NCBI GenBank assembly: GCA_027068915.1
Contig: JAMOLT010000061.1
Coordinates: 1-64,000 of the forward strand
Length of the DNA: 64,000 bases
DNA from: Sedimenticola sp.
GTDB taxonomy: Bacteria > Pseudomonadota > Gammaproteobacteria > Chromatiales > Chromatiaceae
Direction: 5' to 3'
Positions 45,289-51,544 of this stretch are shown in pieces (the stretch's first letter is position 1; each line of letters begins with the position of its first letter). A model generated the notes under the pieces. It did no database searches. It was not told the DNA's origin and worked only from the letters and a program-made list of their open reading frames with translations. The position numbers and the translations under genes were made by a program.

Positions 45289-47468
45289 TTTTTCTTCCCC
45301 TTCAGAACGACCCGGGATTTCTTGCCCCTGCGATCAGGCATTTCCAGCATGCGCCGTCGAAATACGCCGCCGCCCAGGGCGGAATAGACCTTTCCCTTGA
45401 CCGGACGGGCAAACAGGTTGCCCAGCAACCAGACCACCAGCATCAATGCCGTCAGCGCCACCAAGACCACCATTGCCCGCGCCCAGTTGGAATCCGCATC
45501 AAAACCCTCCGGCAGCGCAGGCAGGCGTTCCGGCTTCATCTCCAGCAGCACCGGCGTCAGATCCATATCATGCATGTCGGTATACAGGAAACCCCGGTTT
45601 GCATCATTCCCGGCATAGCTGTGACAAGCTTCGGCCGCGCAGGTCTTGGCCAATGTTTCCTTGTGCGTGGAAGCGCCCGGCTTCTCATCTTCCTGGATCT
45701 TGTGCTGCAACCCGGCCGGGGCATGACAGTCCAGGCAGGAAGCGCCGGATTCCCGCCCTGCAGCGATGAGGCGGCCATGCAGGGTCAGGTCATAGCTGGC
45801 ATTTGCGAGTACAAAGCGGGGGGATGCGGGTTCCGGTTGCTCTCTTCCCGCCTCCCGCTCCACCTTGCTCATGCGCGCCCGGTCGCCATGGCATTTGGCG
45901 CACATCCGGTTGCCTTCTTCCTTGGTCCAGCGCCCGCCGAGCAGGCGGCGCAGAATATGGCCGGTGTAGCGTTGCCGCCAGACATCATCCTTGTGGCAGT
46001 TGCCGCAGGCCTCCTCACTGTGCTGGAACAATTCCCGGAAGCGAGGCATCTGCACCTCGCTGATGTAACCGGTATTGCTGTGGCACAACCGGCAGGAGGG
46101 ATTGGCATCCTTCACCGACTCCTCCAGGCGGTTGTTGCCGGTGAAACCCTTGCTGCGCCCTTGTCGATGAACAGAGGCCTGCATTTCCTCGGCGACTTCC
46201 TTGTGGGTATAGGCGGCGCCTTCCGAAGGTTCTTCCAGGTGGCATTCGGCGGCGCAATCCACGCCCTTGTCCTCCTTGTGGGGAAAGTAGCGGATTTCGG
46301 CGTGACAGTCGCTGCAAGGCACATTGCCATGCAGGGAGGCGGCATAGTGATCCCGGTCGATGGTCAGATCACGGGACAAACCCTGGTCATTGACAAACTC
46401 CAGCCCCGGCAGGCTGTGACATACCAGACAGCCGTCCGGATCCATCTGTCTCGGCGCGGCGCTCGCCGTCTGGCTCCATACCAGCAACCCCAAAGCCAGC
46501 AGTAACAACAGCAGCAGCACCCGGCTGCGCAGAAAGCTGTCCTTGCCCGGTTTGTGCAGGGCGATCCATTCGGGCAGGGGATGAAACTCCACATCTTTCT
46601 TCTTGCGCTTGTGACGGATTTCCGGCGGCACGGTAAGCCAGTCGATAGCGCCCCAGTCGCAAACATCGGCGCATTCGTGGCAGGACATGCAGGAAAGCTG
46701 ATCCACCACCGCAATCTTGTCCACCATGGTGATGGCGCCGCACATGCACTTGCGGGCGCATTCGTTGCAGCCGGTGCAGCGGTTGCGCTCCACCCGGATG
46801 CGCCGGGTAAAGCGGAATTTCGATCCCAGGCGATTCACCAGGGCATCGATGGCGCCAATGGGACACAGAAAGGAGCAGTATGCCCTGCCCTTGTTGGCGA
46901 ACACTCCAAGCAACAGCACCAGCCCCAGATTGACCATCCCCACGGTGGTAACGAGAAAGGCGACGCCCCGCCAGTCGCCGCTGAAGGCCTGGAAGATGCG
47001 CGGCACGGTAATGAAGTTGCACAGGGTGCAGGCGCTCACCCCCAGCATGGGCATGAGCAACACAAAGGTGAGAAAGTAGCCATAGCGGATCGGCACCTGA
47101 GGCAGCCAGCGGTATTCCAGCTTCCAGCGCTCGCCGGTTACGCGGCTGGCCAGTTCCGGGACGCCGCCCATGGGACACAGATAGGAACACCAGATGCGGC
47201 CGAAGAAAAAGGTGGTTACCAGGATGAAGGCGAGAAAGCCCGCGCCAATGGCGGCCACACTGAGCTGGCTGAGAAAATCCTCCCAGGTCATGCCGGGAAA
47301 ATACAGATAGAAACGCCGCATGCACAAAGGCCCGCACAGATCCGGATTGCCAAACAGGGAGGGAATCAGGGTAAAGGGCGCCAGCAACAGCAGCGTGGCC
47401 AGAACGATGAGCGTATAGCGGTATTTCTGCCCTGCCGGAATATTTTTCAGTCTGTGGAAGAGTTTCAT
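45285..47468 (-). CDS. NapH-like polyferredoxin fused to multihaem cytochrome
   Basis: A 727-residue inner-membrane protein. Residues 1-215 have about five helices with the NapH/NosR/CcoG CX3CP motifs CSYLCP and CSFLCP. Two [4Fe-4S] motifs follow, CTGCNECARKC and CMSCHECADVC (the CMSCH is part of the second cluster). A helix near 320 (VLLLLLLLALGLLVW) precedes a periplasmic domain with six CXXCH sites (CLVCH, CSDCH, CRLCH, CGNCH, CAKCH, CLDCH), one CX3CH (CAAECH) and one CX4CH (CAAEACH). A final helix and basic tail end the protein. It could pass electrons between the quinone pool and periplasmic cytochromes. Confidence 0.87.
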   Translation of the reverse strand: MKLFHRLKNIPAGQKYRYTLIVLATLLLLAPFTLIPSLFGNPDLCGPLCMRRFYLYFPGMTWEDFLSQLSVAAIGAGFLAFILVTTFFFGRIWCSYLCPMGGVPELASRVTGERWKLEYRWLPQVPIRYGYFLTFVLLMPMLGVSACTLCNFITVPRIFQAFSGDWRGVAFLVTTVGMVNLGLVLLLGVFANKGRAYCSFLCPIGAIDALVNRLGSKFRFTRRIRVERNRCTGCNECARKCMCGAITMVDKIAVVDQLSCMSCHECADVCDWGAIDWLTVPPEIRHKRKKKDVEFHPLPEWIALHKPGKDSFLRSRVLLLLLLLALGLLVWSQTASAAPRQMDPDGCLVCHSLPGLEFVNDQGLSRDLTIDRDHYAASLHGNVPCSDCHAEIRYFPHKEDKGVDCAAECHLEEPSEGAAYTHKEVAEEMQASVHRQGRSKGFTGNNRLEESVKDANPSCRLCHSNTGYISEVQMPRFRELFQHSEEACGNCHKDDVWRQRYTGHILRRLLGGRWTKEEGNRMCAKCHGDRARMSKVEREAGREQPEPASPRFVLANASYDLTLHGRLIAAGRESGASCLDCHAPAGLQHKIQEDEKPGASTHKETLAKTCAAEACHSYAGNDANRGFLYTDMHDMDLTPVLLEMKPERLPALPEGFDADSNWARAMVVLVALTALMLVVWLLGNLFARPVKGKVYSALGGGVFRRRMLEMPDRRGKKSRVVLKGKKK

Positions 47469-47474
47469 CTCGGT

Positions 47475-48413
47475 TCAATCATCAAAGGAGTGACAGGCGC
47501 GGCACAGACTGCCATCCCTGGCGGGAAGGCGCATCAATACTTCCGCCGCCAGGCGCCGGTATTGCAGCGTCACGGGCCTGCCCAGTTTCTTTTCAAGTTC
47601 AGGCAGGCGTTCTTCCTTGTCCGCCTGATAAATGGGGCTCCAGCGGCTGGGCAGGTATTCCGGTCCCTCCTCCACGCCTCGATCCGCCGTTTGCCGCCCC
47701 GCCGGGTGCTGCGGATCGATTACGCCTTTTTCATGGGGGCTGTGGCAGGTCACGCAGGTGACATGCCCTTTGCCGTCCAGGGGGAGAATGATTCCGTGCT
47801 CCTTCTCCGCGGCCTGTATGTTTTCCAGCATCTTTTCCTCCACCTTGCGGCTATGGGCCAGCGCATTGAGATGGGGCGTCTTCAGATGGCAGCCCAGGCA
47901 GATGCGCTCCACGGGCAGGCGCAGCTCCACCTCATCGCGTTCGGGCGGGTGCTCGCGATCCGGCGTCTCGCGATGACAGTAGTTGCAGGTTTCCTCCCTG
48001 GGCGCGCCCTTCTCGTCGAGCTGCACATGAATGTTCAGGCGTTGATAGGGCTTTTCGTCATGACACTGAAAGCAGAATGCATCCAGCTTCTTCCAGGGAC
48101 CGCCACGCAGAAAATCTTCGGCTTCCACATCGATATCTTCCCTGCGTTTGTCCTCCAGGTCTTCGATTCCGTGGCAGGTGGCGCAGGTCAGCCTGCCCTT
48201 GTCGTCGGCGCGCATGCCATCCGGCAAGGTCATGCTCTCAGGAATGGCCACTGCCACGGGATGATGCCGGGAAGACAGCTCCAGGGCATGCCCGGATGTC
48301 GCCAGCAACAGGCAGAAAAGCATTGTTAACCCGGCAGCGCGTTTTGCCTGCACACGGCGCCTTGTTCCGCTGCATGCTTGAAGCCCTGAATACGACATAT
48401 ATTGTTGCCGCAT
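47475..48413 (-). CDS. Hexahaem cytochrome c
   Basis: A 312-residue exported protein. The ATG at 48413 begins just after the stop of the upstream gene (48415-48417), and the membrane-targeting helix is GLTMLFCLLLATSGHA. Earlier in-frame Met codons lie inside that gene. Six haem sites are present: CATCH, CFQCH, CNYCH, CLGCH, CVTCH and CRACH. The order of the His-rich segments (HHPVAVAIPESMTLPDG at the start, TCVTCHSPHEKGVIDPQHP later) resembles a doubled NrfB-like fold, but I cannot assign the family. It directly precedes the NapH-like fusion. Confidence 0.83.
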   Translation of the reverse strand: MRQQYMSYSGLQACSGTRRRVQAKRAAGLTMLFCLLLATSGHALELSSRHHPVAVAIPESMTLPDGMRADDKGRLTCATCHGIEDLEDKRREDIDVEAEDFLRGGPWKKLDAFCFQCHDEKPYQRLNIHVQLDEKGAPREETCNYCHRETPDREHPPERDEVELRLPVERICLGCHLKTPHLNALAHSRKVEEKMLENIQAAEKEHGIILPLDGKGHVTCVTCHSPHEKGVIDPQHPAGRQTADRGVEEGPEYLPSRWSPIYQADKEERLPELEKKLGRPVTLQYRRLAAEVLMRLPARDGSLCRACHSFDD

Positions 48414-48414
48414 G

Positions 48415-49359
48415 TCAGAGTCCGGCCTGCCCCGCCAGCCCGTGGGCATGGCAGTCCCGGCAGTCTCCCCAGGCCTGATGTACGCCGGACAGGCCATTGC
48501 CCGTATCCAGTTGCGAGTCCTGCCCGGTGCGTTCCATTTGATGGCAGAGCACGCAAAGCTGCGCATACTCCCCGTTGCCCGTCCACACGGGGATGTTATC
48601 CAGACCCAGGGCGGGATCCAGGCGGGAAACGCCCTTGGCGGAATTGTCGATGATCAGCCCGGTGTTTTCCGTACCATGCATGGCATGGCAATCGGTGCAG
48701 TCCACACGGGAGGAATACTCGTAGCCATCACGCAACCCGGTGTAAGTGCCGTCTCCACCGCGACGATGGCCGTGAAAATCAATGAAGTTGTAGTTGTCTT
48801 CCATGGCGATGAGGGGGGCGCGCCAGTGCCTGTCCCCTATCTCAAAGCCGGAAATCTGATGATCCCGATTGTGGCAGCGCAGGCAGAAATCGGCGCTGGA
48901 GAAATAGGGGCTCATGAGTTTCTGCGCATCGGGAAACAGGGTCAGATCCTGGCGCACCTGGAAATCGCCATCCATGTCGGAATCGTCATGACAGGCGACG
49001 CAGGCCGCGTCTCCCGTCCGTTGGGGAAACTCATGCTGGAAACGCCCGTCACGGTGGGGCATGGCGGGAAGATCCGACGAATTGTGGCAGATCTCGCAAG
49101 GACGCTCCCGCCCGGTGCCGTTGTCCCCGTGGCAGCCCATGCAACTGGCGTACCCCTTGTCCTGAACGATGGCGCGTATATTTCCGGCCTGGGGCCGTTG
49201 ATGAATGCGGCGCAGGACATGGCAGGCGGCGCATTCCTCCAGCTTCCAGGCGGCGCCATCGTCATGATTGCGATCCAGCAGCAGACTTTGCGCCGGCGCA
49301 GGCTGCCACCACAGCAGCATCAGCCCCAACAGCAGGCAGGGGTATCTGTTCAGTCTCAT
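48415..49359 (-). CDS. Octahaem cytochrome c
   Basis: A 314-residue exported protein with a signal peptide (CLLLGLMLLWWQPAPAQ, cleaved after Ala). Eight haem sites occur: CAACH, CMGCH, CEICH, CVACH, CLRCH, CTDCH, CVLCH and CRDCH. Other His include HGHRRGGDG and GVHQAWGDC. I chose the ATG at 49359 because it overlaps the upstream stop as ATGA and gives the signal peptide; the long frame upstream has none. The family was not recognised. It is adjacent to a smaller heptahaem protein and the porin-like gene, as expected of a porin-cytochrome complex. Confidence 0.85.
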   Translation of the reverse strand: MRLNRYPCLLLGLMLLWWQPAPAQSLLLDRNHDDGAAWKLEECAACHVLRRIHQRPQAGNIRAIVQDKGYASCMGCHGDNGTGRERPCEICHNSSDLPAMPHRDGRFQHEFPQRTGDAACVACHDDSDMDGDFQVRQDLTLFPDAQKLMSPYFSSADFCLRCHNRDHQISGFEIGDRHWRAPLIAMEDNYNFIDFHGHRRGGDGTYTGLRDGYEYSSRVDCTDCHAMHGTENTGLIIDNSAKGVSRLDPALGLDNIPVWTGNGEYAQLCVLCHQMERTGQDSQLDTGNGLSGVHQAWGDCRDCHAHGLAGQAGL

Positions 49360-49955
49360 GGGCCTATCTCCCGGTGGCAATCGAAACAGTAGGAAGGATT
49401 GTGGCAGCTGCTGCATTTCTGCGGATCCATGCGCGCCTCCAGACCGTGGGACAGGCGGTATCCCAAACCATGTTCCCGGTGGCTGGCGGCGTCCCGCCGA
49501 AAATGGCAGTCCACGCAGTAGTTCAGATCCAGGTGGCAGCTGCTGCAGGCGCGTTCGTCCTCCAGGGCGTCCGGTCCGTGCAGACGCACATAGTCGAGGT
49601 CGTGATCCCTGGGCCAGATTTTTTTCGGATCCGGATGACACAGGCGGCATTCCGTGGGGGCGCTGCGGTCTTCCACATGGCAGGAATGGCAAATGGCTTC
49701 CAGGGGTTCATTCGCCACCGCACTCATTTCCCCGACGGCTTCGGGATCGGTTTCGTCGATCTTGCCGAAAGGATGACAGGCCAGGCAGAGGACGCCGGAT
49801 TCCTCCATGGCCTGATCATGGGCATTGTGGGGAAAATACAGCGCCGGACGCTGGTCGACGCGTTTTTCCCACCAGCGCTTTTCCTCCGGTGCATCTCCTG
49901 CAACCACCATCAGGGACAACAGACTCAACAAAATGACAGACGAGATATGTTTCAT
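49356..49955 (-). CDS. Heptahaem cytochrome c
   Basis: A 199-residue exported protein with a signal peptide (KHISSVILLSLLSLMVVAG). Seven haem sites are packed into about 150 residues: CLACH, CHSCH, CRLCH, CSSCH, CVDCH, CSSCH and CFDCH. This density resembles a wire-like cytochrome of the NrfB/MtrA kind. It starts inside the stop of the beta-barrel gene (ATGA, 49952-49955), as MtrA-like proteins usually sit next to their barrel. That makes it the best candidate for the haem chain inside the pore. This is inference. Confidence 0.87.
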   Translation of the reverse strand: MKHISSVILLSLLSLMVVAGDAPEEKRWWEKRVDQRPALYFPHNAHDQAMEESGVLCLACHPFGKIDETDPEAVGEMSAVANEPLEAICHSCHVEDRSAPTECRLCHPDPKKIWPRDHDLDYVRLHGPDALEDERACSSCHLDLNYCVDCHFRRDAASHREHGLGYRLSHGLEARMDPQKCSSCHNPSYCFDCHREIGP

Positions 49956-51250
49956 CGGTAGTCCTCCGCGCCCCGCGCCGGCAGTTGATACACCAGACGC
50001 AGGCCAAACCGAACCTGGTTGTAGTCTTCCCAGCGGCCGCTGGAACGCGCCAGCTCCAGCATGGAGCGCAGACGCAGATCCCGGCTCCACATCCAGTCCA
50101 GACGCACTTCCCCGGCAATCACGGTTCTGCTGCCGTCGAGACGGCTGTACTCGTTTCTGGCGGCTGCATTCAACTCCAGCAGCAGGCGGCTGTTCAGGGG
50201 ACGCCGGTAACCCGCGAGCAAACCACCCGCATGCTCGCCGTCCCCCGCCAGCCATTCCATGCGCCCTTCCACAGTGGCGCCATTCGGCAACTTCCAGTTG
50301 AGGGTCAGATCCGCTCCCGCACCGTCCACTCCCTCTTCCCGGGCAATGGCGCGCAGGTTCGCGCCCCAGGTGAGAGTTTGGCTGTAGCGCCCCTGGTAAC
50401 CTCCCTCCACCACCGTCTGACTGCCCCTGGCGTAATAGCCATAGTAGCGGTCGGCAAAGGTGACAGGTGCTTCCGGCGGGTCATAACGGCGCCCCCTGAG
50501 CAGCAGTTGACTGTAACCATCGAGACGCATGCGCGCCTGGGCATCGAAGCTTTCCAGGCCAATACCATCCGTATCCAGCACCATGGCGGCGGACAGTTCC
50601 ACCGGCGGCAGATCCGCCACGGGCAACCAGTTCCCGGAAAAACTGCCATCCAGCTTCCATGTATCGACGCCGGACCAGTGATAGCGCATGCCCAGCCCGA
50701 TGCTGGAGTTGTCCAGCCAGTCCAGATGCGCTGTATCCAGGGGGCAACTCATGCGCACGCCCGTCATGTATTTGCTTTCCGGCTTGTCCATTCCGTCGTT
50801 GCCACCATCGGGAATGAAATACAGCTCGGTGCGCCGGGGTTTGCCGGCAAACCACTCCCACTGTCCGCCTTTGGCATCCCGCCAACGCAGGTCTAGGCCG
50901 TCCAGGGTGGAATAGCCGGCAGTGCCGATATGCTCGAAACGGCCAGCTTTTGCTTGCAGCTTGTTGTCGAAGAAGTCTTTTCCCAGGTACAGGCGATGCA
51001 GATTCATCCAGCTTTCCAGCCGGGAAGCGCCGTAATTGCCCAGCAGGCCCCAGGTCAGACTGTCATCACGGCTGCGATAGTCCAGATTGAGCCATTGCTC
51101 CACATGGTTGCCGGAATCGAAATAGCTGTCCGACTGAAAACGGGTTTCCAGGCTGCCGCTCCAGGCGGCGTACACGGGCTTCGCCACCACTACAGCGGCA
51201 AACAGCAGCACCACCCGCAAACAGGCAGAGGAATAGTGATACGAAGGCAT
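49952..51250 (-). CDS. Outer-membrane beta-barrel (porin-like)
   Basis: A 432-residue protein with a signal peptide (CLRVVLLFAAVVVAKPVYA). The mature part is rich in alternating hydrophobic and polar residues and aromatic belts (LETRFQSDSYFDSG, LDYRSRDDSLTWGLLGNYG, RLVYQL), with a C-terminal FGLRLVYQL strand near the end, all signs of a transmembrane barrel of about 20 strands. The last residues (PARGAEDYR) follow the final strand. No haem motif is present. It sits between a small Cys-rich gene and a heptahaem gene, the standard context of porin-cytochrome conduits such as MtrAB or MtoAB, but the sequence is not recognisably MtrB. Confidence 0.75.
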   Translation of the reverse strand: MPSYHYSSACLRVVLLFAAVVVAKPVYAAWSGSLETRFQSDSYFDSGNHVEQWLNLDYRSRDDSLTWGLLGNYGASRLESWMNLHRLYLGKDFFDNKLQAKAGRFEHIGTAGYSTLDGLDLRWRDAKGGQWEWFAGKPRRTELYFIPDGGNDGMDKPESKYMTGVRMSCPLDTAHLDWLDNSSIGLGMRYHWSGVDTWKLDGSFSGNWLPVADLPPVELSAAMVLDTDGIGLESFDAQARMRLDGYSQLLLRGRRYDPPEAPVTFADRYYGYYARGSQTVVEGGYQGRYSQTLTWGANLRAIAREEGVDGAGADLTLNWKLPNGATVEGRMEWLAGDGEHAGGLLAGYRRPLNSRLLLELNAAARNEYSRLDGSRTVIAGEVRLDWMWSRDLRLRSMLELARSSGRWEDYNQVRFGLRLVYQLPARGAEDYR

Positions 51251-51265
51251 GAAAACGAAATACGG

Positions 51266-51484
51266 CTACACATCTTCCCCGGAGCCGGTCAGCTTTTTCT
51301 GACGCCACAGCGCCCAACCAGCCAACCCGGCCAGCGCAACCATACAACCACCGCAAACCGAGCAGCGACCGGTACTGGTTACGGAACAACCGCCACCACC
51401 CGCCAGGGCAATTTGCGACAGCGCCATCCCTGCACCGATACATCCCGCCTGCAACGCAGACTTCAGCTTCTTCTTTTTATGCAT
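51266..51484 (-). CDS. Small Cys-rich membrane protein
   Basis: A 72-residue protein. It starts with a basic stretch and a hydrophobic segment (MHKKKKLKSALQAGCIGAGMALSQIALA), then a Gly/Cys region GGGGCSVTSTGRCSVCGGC, and a second hydrophobic helix (MVALAGLAGWALW) with a basic end (RQKKLTGSGEDV). The upper start at 51538 lies inside the terminator, so I use 51484. I do not recognise the family. Four closely spaced Cys (GGCSV, RCSVCGGC) could bind metal or form disulfides. It lies between the terminator of the octahaem gene and the porin gene. Confidence 0.6.
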   Translation of the reverse strand: MHKKKKLKSALQAGCIGAGMALSQIALAGGGGCSVTSTGRCSVCGGCMVALAGLAGWALWRQKKLTGSGEDV

Positions 51485-51495
51485 GGACAAGCTCC

Positions 51496-51527
51496 AAAAA
51501 AAACCTGCCTCCACAATGGGAGGCAGG
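51496..51527 (-). terminator. Rho-independent terminator after the octahaem gene
   Basis: On the minus strand, CCTGCCTCC and GGAGGCAGG form a perfect 9-bp GC-rich stem with a 6-base loop (pairs 51519-51527 with 51504-51512), followed by eight T (51496-51503). It lies 17 bp after the stop of the 927-residue octahaem gene and 12 bp before the next gene. It should stop or attenuate transcription into the rest of the cluster. Confidence 0.92.
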
Positions 51528-51544
51528 TACAGGCTCAACGGGGA

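Noticed and set aside
46680-46720. CMSCH as a further haem site in the NapH-like protein
   Set aside because: It is part of the pattern CMSCHECADVC, a [4Fe-4S] ferredoxin motif, so I did not count it as haem.
46554-48329. 591-residue open frame on the plus strand
   Set aside because: It runs antisense through two multihaem cytochrome genes. It has no recognisable domain; GC-rich codon use leaves opposite frames open.
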